A stretch of DNA of 64,000 nt from Microbaculum marinum (GTDB taxonomy: Bacteria; Pseudomonadota; Alphaproteobacteria; Rhizobiales; Tepidamorphaceae): assembly GCF_042646165.1 (NCBI RefSeq), contig NZ_JBHRTC010000005.1. One strand, 5' to 3'. Shown piece by piece: positions 30,446 through 40,134 of the stretch. The notes under the pieces were generated by a model. It was not told where the DNA came from, did no database searches, and saw only the letters and a list, made by a program, of their open reading frames with translations. Position 1 is the stretch's first letter, and every line of letters starts with the position of its first letter. The translations under genes and the position numbers were made by a program.

Positions 30446-31531
30446 CTAGCGAAGTACGTCGGTCCAGAGCTCGGAGGCATCCGGCTCGGGATCGGTCTGG
30501 GCGAATTCGGCGGCTTCGTTGATGATCGCGCGGACCTCCTTGTCGATCGCCTTCAGGTCGTCCTCGGTCGCCTCGTGGTCGCCGATCAGGCGTGCCTTGA
30601 CCTGCTCGATCGGGTCGTGCTCCTGGCGCATCTTCTGCACCTCGTCCTTGGTGCGGTACTTGGCGGGATCGGACATCGAGTGGCCGCGATAGCGGTAGGT
30701 CAGCATTTCCAGGATGAACGGACCGTTGCCGTCGCGGCACCAGGCGGCCGCCTTCTCGCCGGCAGCGTGGACCGCACGCACGTCCATGCCGTCGACCTGC
30801 TCGCCGGGAATGTCGAACGATGCGCCGCGGTGCGACAGGTCGGTTGTCGCGGACGCGCGGCTGACGCTGGTGCCCATGCCGTACTTGTTGTTCTCGATGA
30901 TGTAGATGATCGGCAGGTGCCAGAGCTTGGCCATGTTGAAGCTCTCGTAGACCTGCCCCTGGTTGGCGGCGCCGTCACCGAAATAGGTGAAGCTGACATT
31001 GTCGTTGCCGCGATACTTGTTGGCGAAGGCGAGGCCCGTGCCCAGAGACACCTGTCCGCCGACGATGCCGTGTCCGCCGAAGAATCCCTTCTCGACGGAG
31101 AACATGTGCATCGAGCCGCCCTTGCCCTTGGAATAGCCGCCGCGGCGTCCGGTCAGCTCGGCCATGACGCCCTTGGGGTCCATGCCGCAGGCCAGCATGT
31201 GGCCGTGGTCGCGGTAGCCGGTGATCACCTGGTCGCCTTCCTTGGCGACCATCTGCATGCCGGTGACGACCGCTTCCTGGCCGATGTAGAGATGGCAGAA
31301 CCCGCCGATCAGGCCCATCCCGTACATCTGTCCGGCCTTTTCCTCGAAACGCCGGATCAGCAGCATCTCGCGATAGGCCTCGAACTCCTGTTCGGTGGTG
31401 AAGTCCGTCGCCGGACTGCCGGCGAGCGACTTCTTCGTGGGTTTTCGACCCTTCGACGAGGCCGATCTGGATTTCGATGGGGATTTCGCCGCCGCGGTGC
31501 GGCGGGAGCCGGATTTGGCACTGGACGTCAT
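30446..31531 (-). CDS. pdhA: Pyruvate dehydrogenase E1 alpha
   Basis: The 361-residue thiamine-diphosphate enzyme subunit opens with a Lys/Ser/Arg-rich tail of about 40 residues, then the E1-alpha domain: MLLIRRFEEKAGQMYG, GFCHLYIGQEAV, and the ThDP motif GDGAANQGQVYESFNMA ending in an NN pair. The phosphorylation-loop region YRYRGHSMSDP is present. A promoter should lie in 31532-31699, which contains two short inverted repeats. It leads the pdhA-pdhB-GFA-pdhC series. Confidence 0.97.
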   Translation of the reverse strand: MTSSAKSGSRRTAAAKSPSKSRSASSKGRKPTKKSLAGSPATDFTTEQEFEAYREMLLIRRFEEKAGQMYGMGLIGGFCHLYIGQEAVVTGMQMVAKEGDQVITGYRDHGHMLACGMDPKGVMAELTGRRGGYSKGKGGSMHMFSVEKGFFGGHGIVGGQVSLGTGLAFANKYRGNDNVSFTYFGDGAANQGQVYESFNMAKLWHLPIIYIIENNKYGMGTSVSRASATTDLSHRGASFDIPGEQVDGMDVRAVHAAGEKAAAWCRDGNGPFILEMLTYRYRGHSMSDPAKYRTKDEVQKMRQEHDPIEQVKARLIGDHEATEDDLKAIDKEVRAIINEAAEFAQTDPEPDASELWTDVLR

Positions 31532-31622
31532 GCCATCCTCCCTGTGAGCCCGGATTGTTGCTCAACAGGTAGCGCACCCCGCCCCGAAAGGCCAGCACGA
31601 ACCGCTTTTCCCGGAGGGAAAC

Positions 31623-31670
31623 AATCTCTTGAAAGATTTGAGGAAATTAACTTCGAACCGGAATTCGGTT
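31623..31670 (-). promoter_or_regulatory. Two short inverted repeats upstream of pdhA
   Basis: In this AT-rich stretch AATCT (31623-31627) pairs with AGATT (31634-31638), and AACCG (31656-31660) pairs with CGGTT (31666-31670) around GAATT. Either could be an operator for the pdh genes, but five-base arms are short and no consensus for a known regulator was recognised. Confidence 0.25.
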
Positions 31671-31699
31671 AAACTCCGATTGTGGAATTTCCAGCGATC

Positions 31700-32014
31700 T
31701 CAGCGCTCCGCGCGCATGATCACGATGTCGTTGGGGTGGGCGACATTGAGGAGAACGCGTGCGCGCTCCTCCAGCATGTCCGGATCGAGGCTCTCCGGCC
31801 TCAGCAGCGCGACGTGCTGTTCCAGAATGTCGCGCTCCTTGCGCAGGTCGGCCAGTTCCTTCTCCAGCACCGCGACCTCGGCCTCGCGCTGTTGCGACGC
31901 CCAGAATCCACGGGCCCCGTTGAGCCCGTGATAGACGAAATAGCCGATGACGGCGATGCCGATGATCGGGATCAGGATCCCCGCCGTCGAATAGCGGACG
32001 GTACGCCGCGCCAT
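31700..32014 (-). CDS. DivIC/FtsB-like septum formation protein
   Basis: The 104-residue single-pass membrane protein has a short cytoplasmic N-terminus, a membrane helix at about residues 12-30 (GILIPIIGIAVIGYFVYHG) and a coiled coil (about 40-75, EAEVAVLEKELADLRKERD). This is the architecture of FtsB/DivIC, which links FtsL and FtsQ in the divisome. Position between eno and pdhA is conserved in alphaproteobacteria and supports the call. Confidence 0.85.
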   Translation of the reverse strand: MARRTVRYSTAGILIPIIGIAVIGYFVYHGLNGARGFWASQQREAEVAVLEKELADLRKERDILEQHVALLRPESLDPDMLEERARVLLNVAHPNDIVIMRAER

Positions 32015-32124
32015 GACAAGTTACTCCGCGCCAAGCCGATGCGTATCATCGCCCACAGGCGTTAAGTGCGGATTAACCGTCACGCACCCGGCCGATCGGC
32101 CCCGGGTGCCATCGATCAGGGTTG

Positions 32125-33399
32125 CTATCGGCGAAGCGCGGCCTTCCCGGCATATTTCGCCGTGGGGCCGAGTTCCTCCTCGATCCGCAGGAGCTGGTTG
32201 TATTTCGACAGCCGGTCGGAGCGCGCCAGCGAGCCGGTCTTGATCTGTCCGCAATTGGTCGCGACCGCGAGGTCGGCGATGGTCGAGTCCTCGGTCTCGC
32301 CGGACCGGTGCGACATCACCGCCCGGTAGCCGGCCCGGTGCGCCATGTCGACGGCGTCGAGCGTCTCGGTCAGCGAGCCGATCTGGTTGACCTTGACCAG
32401 GATCGCGTTGCCGACCCCCTTGTCGATGCCGGTGGACAGGCGCTCGGTGTTGGTGACGAACAGGTCGTCGCCGACGAGCTGGCAGCGGTCGCCGATCCTG
32501 TCGGTCAGCATCTTCCAGCCGTCCCAGTCATCCTCGCCCATGCCGTCCTCGATCGAGACGATCGGATAGGCGTCGACGAGGCCGGCGAGGTAGTCGACCA
32601 TCTGCGCCGGGTCGAGGCTCCGGCCCTCGCCTTCCAGTTCGTACTTGCCGTTCTTGAAGAACTCGGTCGAGGCGGCATCGAGGGCAAGCATCACGTCTTC
32701 GCCGGGCTTCAGTCCGGCCGCCTCGATCGAGGAGACGATGAAGTCGAGCGCCTCCTGAGCTGATTTCAGTCCCGGCGCGAAGCCACCCTCGTCGCCGACA
32801 TTGGTGTTGTGGCCGGCCTTCTTGAGGGCGCCCTTCAGCGTGTGGAACACCTCGGCGCCCATCCGGAGCCCCTCCGCGAAGGTGTCGGCGCCGACCGGCA
32901 TGATCATGAATTCCTGGATGTCGATCGGATTGTCGGCATGGGCGCCGCCGTTGACGATGTTCATCATCGGCACGGGCAGCACGCGGGCGCCGACGCCGCC
33001 GACATAGCGGTAGAGCGGAAGGCCGGTCGCGTCGGCCGCGGCTCGCGCCGTCGCGAGCGACACGCCGAGGATCGCGTTGGCGCCGAGGCGGCCCTTGTTG
33101 GGAGTCCCGTCGAGCGCGATCATCGTGTGGTCGATGTGGACCTGTTCCTCTGCGTCCATGCCCGACAGCGCATCGAAGATATCTCCGTTGACCGCGTCGA
33201 CGGCCTGTTGCACGCCCTTGCCGAGGTACCGTCCGCCGCCGTCGCGCAGCTCGACGGCCTCGTGCGCGCCCGTCGACGCACCCGAAGGCACCGCTGCCCT
33301 GCCGACGGTCCCGTCCTCCAGGACGACGTCGACCTCGACGGTGGGATTGCCACGGCTGTCGAGAATCTCGCGGCCGATGATGTCGATGATGGCGGTCAT
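32125..33399 (-). CDS. eno: Enolase
   Basis: The 424-residue glycolytic enzyme converts 2-phosphoglycerate to phosphoenolpyruvate. The N-terminal ILDSRGNPTVEVDV and PSGASTGAHEAVELRDG loops, the metal ligands in MLALDAASTEF and SIEDGMGEDDWDG, and the C-terminal signature LVKVNQIGSLTETLDAV with MSHRSGETEDSTIADLAVA are all present. It lies between kdsA and divIC, as in many alphaproteobacteria. Confidence 0.98.
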   Translation of the reverse strand: MTAIIDIIGREILDSRGNPTVEVDVVLEDGTVGRAAVPSGASTGAHEAVELRDGGGRYLGKGVQQAVDAVNGDIFDALSGMDAEEQVHIDHTMIALDGTPNKGRLGANAILGVSLATARAAADATGLPLYRYVGGVGARVLPVPMMNIVNGGAHADNPIDIQEFMIMPVGADTFAEGLRMGAEVFHTLKGALKKAGHNTNVGDEGGFAPGLKSAQEALDFIVSSIEAAGLKPGEDVMLALDAASTEFFKNGKYELEGEGRSLDPAQMVDYLAGLVDAYPIVSIEDGMGEDDWDGWKMLTDRIGDRCQLVGDDLFVTNTERLSTGIDKGVGNAILVKVNQIGSLTETLDAVDMAHRAGYRAVMSHRSGETEDSTIADLAVATNCGQIKTGSLARSDRLSKYNQLLRIEEELGPTAKYAGKAALRR

Positions 33400-33552
33400 G
33401 GTGCCCCTTCCGGATTGGCGGATTTCTCCGATGGGCTAATAAAGGAGCCGCTGGCGACAGAAAAGGCCAATCGGCGCATAAAGCCGCAGCATCGGCGCGC
33501 CGGCTTGCATTCCGGTCTGCCTTTCGGCAGCTATGCCGGCGGAGATCGCACC

Positions 33553-34002
33553 ATGACCGAAGACATGCAGCTCGGGCGCCCCGTCCCGGTTCCCGCTTCC
33601 CCCGACGAGGCCGTGCTCGACCGGGTCCCGAACCCGCATCCCGGCACCGATTACGTCACCCGCTTCACCTGCCCGGAATTCACCTCGCTGTGCCCGGTCA
33701 CCGGGCAGCCGGACTTCGCCCACATCGTCATCGACTATGTGCCCGGCGACTGGCTGGTCGAATCGAAATCGCTGAAGCTGTTCATGGTGTCGTTCAGGAA
33801 CCACGCCGCGTTCCACGAGGACTGCACGGTCGGCATCGGCAAGCGCCTCGTCGCGCGGCTGGAACCGCGCTGGCTCAGGATCGGCGGCTACTGGTTTCCG
33901 CGCGGCGGCATCCCGATCGACGTCTTCTGGCAGACCGGGAATCCGCCCGAGGGCCTCTGGATACCCGACCAGGGCGTGTCGCCGTACCGCGGACGAGGTT
34001 AG
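33553..34002 (+). CDS. queF: NADPH-dependent preQ0 reductase
   Basis: The 149-residue type I QueF of the tunnelling fold reduces the nitrile of 7-cyano-7-deazaguanine to preQ1 in queuosine synthesis. The catalytic cysteine lies in FTSLCPVTGQPDFA, and the NADPH-binding ESKSLKLFMVSFRNHAAFHED segment follows. ATG at 33553 has GGAG at eight bases. It is the only plus-strand gene in this block, and its last four bases overlap the end of the isochorismatase-like gene. No preQ1 riboswitch was recognised upstream. Confidence 0.95.
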   Translation: MTEDMQLGRPVPVPASPDEAVLDRVPNPHPGTDYVTRFTCPEFTSLCPVTGQPDFAHIVIDYVPGDWLVESKSLKLFMVSFRNHAAFHEDCTVGIGKRLVARLEPRWLRIGGYWFPRGGIPIDVFWQTGNPPEGLWIPDQGVSPYRGRG

Positions 34003-34550
34003 GCAAGCGTCGAGAGGACTGCGTCGACTGTCGCAATCGTCGCGAACTCGCCGCTCAGGATCGCCAGTTCCACGTCGTGAACCGTTTGCGCCGGAACGGT
34101 CGGCCCGTCGGGCGATCGCCGGTCGTTGGCGAAACAGGCATCTGCGGCAAGTGTGACGCGGAACCCGAGGTTGGCGGCCATGCGCACCGGCGTCGAGACG
34201 CAGTGATCCGTCGTCGCCCCGGCGACGATCAGGTGCCGGATCCCGGCGGTTCGCAATGCGGCTTCCAGCCCCGTGCCGATGAATGCGCTGTTGATGGTCT
34301 TGGCGAAGACCGGCTCGCCGGCGTCGGGCGCCGCGCAATCCATCACGTCATGGCCGGGCTGGCCGGCCCGCAACGGCGATCCCGGTGTGAGCGAGTCGTG
34401 GCGGACGTGGAACACGGGCAGACGGGCATCTCGACAGCCGGCCAGAAGTCTGCCGACGTTGTCCTCCGCATCCGGATTGTTGCGCCGACCCATGTCGGGG
34501 CCTGCGAATGCCTTCTGAAGGTCGATCAGTACAAGGGCCGCGTCAGGCAT
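33999..34550 (-). CDS. Isochorismatase-family cysteine hydrolase
   Basis: The 183-residue hydrolase has the catalytic triad pattern of the family: Asp in LVLIDLQKAF, Lys in FAKTINSAF, and Cys in GATTDHCVSTPVRMAA. Relatives include nicotinamidase and N-carbamoyl hydrolases; the substrate is not identifiable. The start lies within the last eight bases of kdsA and the 3' end overlaps the convergent queF by four bases, which shows how compact the locus is. Confidence 0.87.
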   Translation of the reverse strand: MPDAALVLIDLQKAFAGPDMGRRNNPDAEDNVGRLLAGCRDARLPVFHVRHDSLTPGSPLRAGQPGHDVMDCAAPDAGEPVFAKTINSAFIGTGLEAALRTAGIRHLIVAGATTDHCVSTPVRMAANLGFRVTLAADACFANDRRSPDGPTVPAQTVHDVELAILSGEFATIATVDAVLSTLA

Positions 34551-35382
34551 CGATGGACTTGGCCACCCGGTCGAACTGCATCAGCCGCTCGACGAGCGCC
34601 GGCAGGTCCTTCATTGCGATCATGTTCGGTCCGTCGGAGGGCGCGTTGTCGGGATCGGGATGCGTCTCGATGAAGACGCCGGCCACTCCGACCGCCACGG
34701 CGGCGCGGGCCAGCACCGGCACGAACTCGCGCTGGCCGCCCGATGACGTCCCCTGCCCGCCCGGCTGCTGTACCGAATGGGTCGCATCGAAGATCACCGG
34801 CGCGCCGAAGCCGGCCAGGATCGGCAGCGCCCGCATGTCGGTAACGAGCGTGTTGTAGCCGAAGCTCGCGCCGCGCTCGGTGACGAGCACGTTCGGATTG
34901 CCGAAGCCCGTCACCTTGTCGACGACATTCTTCATGTCCCATGGCGCCAGGAACTGGCCCTTCTTGACGTTGACGGCCCGGCCGGTCTCGGCGGCGGCCT
35001 TCAGCAGGTCGGTCTGACGGCACAGGAAGGCGGGGATCTGCAGGATGTCGACCACCTCTGCGACCCGGGCGCATTGCCAGGTCTCGTGTACGTCGGTGAG
35101 CACCGGCAGGCCGGTAGTCTCCCTTATCTCAGCGAAGATCGGCAGCGACGCCTCGAGCCCGATGCCCCTGGCGCCCGCGGCGCTGGTCCGGTTCGCCTTG
35201 TCGTAGGAGGACTTGTAGACGAGCCCGATGCCGAGCCTGCCGGCCAGCTCCTTCAGCGCCTGCGCCGTCTCGAGCGCGTGCTGGCGGCCTTCCATCTGGC
35301 ACGGCCCCGCGATCAGGCAGAGCGGCCTGTCGTTGCCGAAGGTCGCCGACCCGACGCTGACGGTTGAATTGGTACGGGACAT
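34543..35382 (-). CDS. kdsA: KDO-8-phosphate synthase
   Basis: The 279-residue enzyme condenses arabinose 5-phosphate with phosphoenolpyruvate for lipopolysaccharide inner core. Typical motifs are LIAGPCQMEG, YKSSYDKANRTS, VLTDVHE, IPAFLCRQTDLL, KKGQFLAPWDM, ERGASFGYNTLV and FIETHPDPDNAPSDGPN. The cysteine in AGPCQ is the one that ligates metal in metal-dependent KdsA. It indicates a Gram-negative envelope with KDO. It lies between pyrG and eno as expected. Confidence 0.97.
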   Translation of the reverse strand: MSRTNSTVSVGSATFGNDRPLCLIAGPCQMEGRQHALETAQALKELAGRLGIGLVYKSSYDKANRTSAAGARGIGLEASLPIFAEIRETTGLPVLTDVHETWQCARVAEVVDILQIPAFLCRQTDLLKAAAETGRAVNVKKGQFLAPWDMKNVVDKVTGFGNPNVLVTERGASFGYNTLVTDMRALPILAGFGAPVIFDATHSVQQPGGQGTSSGGQREFVPVLARAAVAVGVAGVFIETHPDPDNAPSDGPNMIAMKDLPALVERLMQFDRVAKSIDA

Positions 35383-35438
35383 GCTGTCTCCCGGGGTTTC
35401 CGCCTAGGCCGTCCTATGGCGCGCGGAGGCTGTGTACG

Positions 35439-35945
35439 TCAATCCGCGGGAAGTCGCGAGACCAGTTGCGCGACGGCCTCGTCCAGCCCGCGGCCGGCCG
35501 TATCGATCACCAGGTCGGCGCTCTCCCACGGCTCGTAGCGTCGCGCCAGCACGTCATCCCACGTCGGCAGCCGGAGTCCCGGCACGTCGGGCCGCCGCGT
35601 CTCTATGCGGCGGCGATGTTCGTCGGCGTCGGAACAGACGATCTCGACCTCGATGCCGCGAACCCCGGCCCGCTCCGCCACCGCCCGCCACGCCGCCCGG
35701 GTGAGCTCGATCGGATTGACGGAATCGGCGATGACCATGCGCCCGATCGCCAGGTTGTCCCCGCTGACACCATAGCCAACCCGGTAGCCGCTATCCGCCA
35801 TCGACTGCCTGGCCGCCGCGCCGGTGTCGCGTATCGCCTGTTCGATCGTATCGATCCGGATGTGGACGGCGCCGAGGCGCAGCGCCAGTTGCCGGGCGAC
35901 GGAGGTCTTTCCGGTGCCCGGCAGACCGCCCAGGATGATCAGCAC
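35439..35945 (-). CDS. P-loop kinase-like protein
   Basis: The 168-residue protein has Walker A GGLPGTGKTS at residues 6-15 and the DT motif IRIDTIEQAI further on, resembling zeta-toxin or chloramphenicol-phosphotransferase-like small-molecule kinases. The middle (ADEHRRRIETR) fits a LID region. The substrate is unknown. Its GTG start lies 15 bases after the VOC gene on the same strand. Confidence 0.75.
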   Translation of the reverse strand: MLIILGGLPGTGKTSVARQLALRLGAVHIRIDTIEQAIRDTGAAARQSMADSGYRVGYGVSGDNLAIGRMVIADSVNPIELTRAAWRAVAERAGVRGIEVEIVCSDADEHRRRIETRRPDVPGLRLPTWDDVLARRYEPWESADLVIDTAGRGLDEAVAQLVSRLPAD

Positions 35946-35960
35946 CGCAGGATCGGCACG

Positions 35961-36836
35961 TCAGCCGCCGACCGGCTCGAACGCGATCGCGGCACCGAAT
36001 GCCTGCTGGTCCGGAACGACGAGGCGATCGCCGATCGAGAAATGCTCGATGCCGCCGCCTTCCAGCGCCGCGCCCGCCTTCTCCATGTCGCCGACGCCGA
36101 TCACGTAGCCGGCGAAACGCGGCGTGTCGTACTGCTTGACGTCGATGGCGGTGCCCCAGCTCTCGGCGACCGCGCCCGGTTCGTCTACGCGGATCGCGCC
36201 GCGGCCGGTGTCGATCAGGATGCCGGTGTCGGTCTCCTTGACGTCGTCGGTGCCGACGAAGGCCTCGAAGAACGCCCAGTGCGCGTTCGGCTTTTCGGCG
36301 ACCATCATCACCTCGCGGATCGTACCGGCGGTGTTCGCGTGCTCCCGGTATTCGTCCTTCCAGAACAGGTCAGGAGCGAGATGCTGGCAGGTGAAGAAGG
36401 CTTCCCCGGGGATCTCCGGGGCGCTGGTGAAGGTGAGCTTGAAGCCGACGCGGCCGGTCGAGCCGTCCGGCTGTCTCGCGTCGCGGCCGAACTCGAAGGG
36501 CCGATAGGTCCGCAGGTTCGCCTCGGCGAAGGCCGCCCGGTCGTCGGCGGCGTCCTCGCTCTCCAGCGCCAGCATGCTGATGCCTTCGTGGCGATCGAGG
36601 AAACCGGCATTGAAGCCCGGAAAACTGAATGCGCCGGCTTCCTCTTCCGGAAAGGCTCCGGTGTCTGCAATCGCCAGCAGTTCCAGGAAGCAGCCGTCGA
36701 GCTGGACCAGGCTGTTCTTGGTCCCGAACGGGTGCCGCGCCTCCGGCGTCAGCGTGAAGCCGAGCCTCTCGTAGACGGCCCGCGCCTTGTCGAGATCGTG
36801 GACGGCGTGGACGAGGTGGTCGAGTCCGCGTGGCAT
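35961..36836 (-). CDS. VOC/glyoxalase-like protein
   Basis: The 291-residue protein begins GLDHLVHAVHDLDKARAVYERLGF, the first beta-alpha-beta unit of vicinal-oxygen-chelate proteins, with His and a later Glu (FLELLAI) as possible metal ligands. This resembles the glyoxalase_3 / DUF1989-unrelated VOC group of longer hydrolase-like members. The substrate is unknown. It lies 14 bases after pyrG and upstream of the kinase-like gene, and so is probably co-transcribed with both. Confidence 0.78.
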   Translation of the reverse strand: MPRGLDHLVHAVHDLDKARAVYERLGFTLTPEARHPFGTKNSLVQLDGCFLELLAIADTGAFPEEEAGAFSFPGFNAGFLDRHEGISMLALESEDAADDRAAFAEANLRTYRPFEFGRDARQPDGSTGRVGFKLTFTSAPEIPGEAFFTCQHLAPDLFWKDEYREHANTAGTIREVMMVAEKPNAHWAFFEAFVGTDDVKETDTGILIDTGRGAIRVDEPGAVAESWGTAIDVKQYDTPRFAGYVIGVGDMEKAGAALEGGGIEHFSIGDRLVVPDQQAFGAAIAFEPVGG

Positions 36837-36850
36837 CGGCGCGCGTCGGC

Positions 36851-38479
<1,629 letters not shown>

Positions 38480-38511
38480 GGGCCCCGACGATACCTCCGT
38501 AGCAAACGATT

Positions 38512-38537
38512 CGGGGAGTCGAAAACGCGACTCCCCG
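38512..38537 (-). terminator. Hairpin between secG and pyrG (terminator or attenuator)
   Basis: CGGGGAGTCG (38512-38521) and CGACTCCCCG (38528-38537) form a perfect 10-base-pair stem with a six-base loop. On the minus strand the stem is followed by AATCGTTTGC, so the U-run is weak. It could end secG transcription or regulate read-through into pyrG. Confidence 0.5.
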
Positions 38538-38573
38538 CGACTTTATGGACGGCGAGTTCCGCCGCGGCGACCG

Positions 38574-38957
38574 CTACTGCGACTGCGGCGCCTGCGGGCC
38601 GCTCTGCTCCTGCTCCTCGAGCCGCTGGATCTGGTCGAGGACGTTGCCGCCCGTGCCCTGATCCGACGTCTCGCCGGCCGGCGCTCCGGTCGTCGCGGGT
38701 GGGGCGGAGTCGAAGATAGACGGGACGACGCCGCCGCCGCGCGCCAGCAGCGTCAGCGTGATCGAGGTGACGAAGAACAGCGCCGCCAGGATGGTCGTTG
38801 CGCGCGTCAGCACGTTGGCGGAGCCCCGGCCGGTCATGAACCCGCCGCCACCGCCGCCGCCGATGCCCAGCGCACCGCCTTCGGATTTCTGCAAAAGCAC
38901 AGTAGTTACAAGCGCCACGACCACCATGAGGTGGATGACGATGATGACTGTTTCCAT
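38574..38957 (-). CDS. secG: Preprotein translocase subunit SecG
   Basis: The 127-residue membrane protein has two hydrophobic segments (about residues 3-22 and 53-70) flanking the SecG loop LLQKSEGGALGIGGG, with a run of seven glycines and then RGSANVLTRAT. It assists SecYE in protein export. The C-terminal tail from about 80 is Pro/Gly/Gln-rich and poorly conserved in the family. It is followed by a hairpin and pyrG. Confidence 0.95.
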   Translation of the reverse strand: METVIIVIHLMVVVALVTTVLLQKSEGGALGIGGGGGGGFMTGRGSANVLTRATTILAALFFVTSITLTLLARGGGVVPSIFDSAPPATTGAPAGETSDQGTGGNVLDQIQRLEEQEQSGPQAPQSQ

Positions 38958-39067
38958 CTTCGATCAAACCCAGAATGTCGGGAAGTTGCCGGCCTTTTAC
39001 ACGGCAGCGGCGCGTCGCGCCACCCCTCCCTCTCGCTTCGCCCTGCCTCTTCCTTCGCCTGCCGATC

Positions 39068-40024
39068 TCAGCGCCCGGCTTCGGTCAGGATGAACGACGT
39101 GATTGCCGGTATCACCCCGTCTGCCAGCGGAAGGTCGGGCCGCGAATAGGTCGCCAGGTTCGCCGTCATCTCCGCCGGGGCTTCGCGCAGGATATGGTTC
39201 GTCCCCTCCAGGATTGCCAGTTCCGCGGTCTCGTTTGCAGCTGCCAGCCGCCGCGCGTCGGCGACCGGAACCTGCAGGTCCGTGGTCCCGTGCAACACGA
39301 GGACGGGGACATCGAGACCCGCGAGTCGCTCTGCGGGGTCGATCGCGAACCAGGAGATCAGGTAGGCCTGCACGCTTTCGCGAAACAGTGCCGCCAGCGC
39401 GGCGGGCGGATCGGCCACGGTGCGGCCGACCTCCAGTTCGACGAGGATCCGTTCCGCCTCCGTCCGCAGCGGATCGCCGATGCCCCGTTCGTCGAGTTGC
39501 CAGCGGATCAGCTCCGCGGCGGGCCGGCCGGTACCCGACGCCAGCACGACGCCGGCCGTCGGCTCGGTCTCGGCAACCAGTATGGCGTAAAGAGCACCCT
39601 CGCTGTGGCCGAGCAGGAACACGTCCGAAAACCGCTCGTCGGCGGCCATCATCCGCGTCCAGGCGCGGGCGTCGTCCAGATAGGTGTCGATCGTCACGCC
39701 GGCCTCGGAGTCGAGGGCAGCCGCGCTGGCGCCGACGCCGCGCTTGTCGATGCGCAGGCTGGCGATTCCCGCATCCGCGAGTCCGTCTGCGAGATGGCGA
39801 TAGACGTCCTGCTCCAGACCGGGCTGATTGCCGTCCCGGTCCGTCGGCCCCGACCCGGGCATTATGAACGCCACCGGTACCGGACCGCCCGTGTCCGGCA
39901 CCGTCAGCGTGCCGTGCAGCGCGCCCCCGTCCGTCTCGACGACGACCTCCGATCCGCCGAACGCCTGCGCGGGAGGATTGGACATAAGAATTGCGGCCAG
40001 CGCCGCCAGTACCCGACCGTTCAC
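39068..40024 (-). CDS. Exported alpha/beta hydrolase
   Basis: The 318-residue protein has an N-terminal signal peptide (VLAALAAILMSNPPAQA) and an alpha/beta-hydrolase fold: oxyanion region IMPGSGPTDRDG, nucleophile elbow LLGHSEGAL, acid in VLVLHGTTDLQVP and histidine in EGTNHILRE. It is probably a secreted esterase or peptidase-like hydrolase. GTG at 40024 has GGGGG seven bases before it. Three tandem 17-base repeats lie just upstream. It is not part of the secG-pyrG conserved core and lies in an accessory-looking stretch. Confidence 0.85.
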   Translation of the reverse strand: MNGRVLAALAAILMSNPPAQAFGGSEVVVETDGGALHGTLTVPDTGGPVPVAFIMPGSGPTDRDGNQPGLEQDVYRHLADGLADAGIASLRIDKRGVGASAAALDSEAGVTIDTYLDDARAWTRMMAADERFSDVFLLGHSEGALYAILVAETEPTAGVVLASGTGRPAAELIRWQLDERGIGDPLRTEAERILVELEVGRTVADPPAALAALFRESVQAYLISWFAIDPAERLAGLDVPVLVLHGTTDLQVPVADARRLAAANETAELAILEGTNHILREAPAEMTANLATYSRPDLPLADGVIPAITSFILTEAGR

Positions 40025-40030
40025 GTGAAC
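40019..40030. promoter_or_regulatory. 12-base perfect palindrome at the hydrolase start codon
   Basis: GTTCACGTGAAC is self-complementary and overlaps the GTG start of the hydrolase. It could be an operator or simply a chance palindrome; no known consensus was matched. Confidence 0.25.
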
Positions 40031-40035
40031 ACCCC

Positions 40036-40086
40036 CGAACCGCTACACTGGCCGAACCGCTACACTGGCCAATCCGCTATGCTGGA
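40036..40086. repeat. Three tandem 17-base repeats upstream of the hydrolase
   Basis: CGAACCGCTACACTGGC occurs twice without a gap (40036-40052, 40053-40069), followed by a third copy with four differences (40070-40086). They occupy the leader of the alpha/beta hydrolase gene, 12 to 62 bases before its GTG. They may be iterated protein-binding sites or slippage products. Confidence 0.7.
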
Positions 40087-40134
40087 TGGTCCACATCTGC
40101 CAGCGGGGCCGGCTGCATGGACCGCCTGCTGCAC

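Noticed and set aside
33400..33552. A preQ1 riboswitch upstream of queF
   Set aside because: The short hairpin plus A-rich tail of preQ1-I aptamers could not be found in this stretch.
40036..40086. A minimal CRISPR array
   Set aside because: The repeats are directly adjacent without spacers, only 17 bases long, and there are no cas genes.
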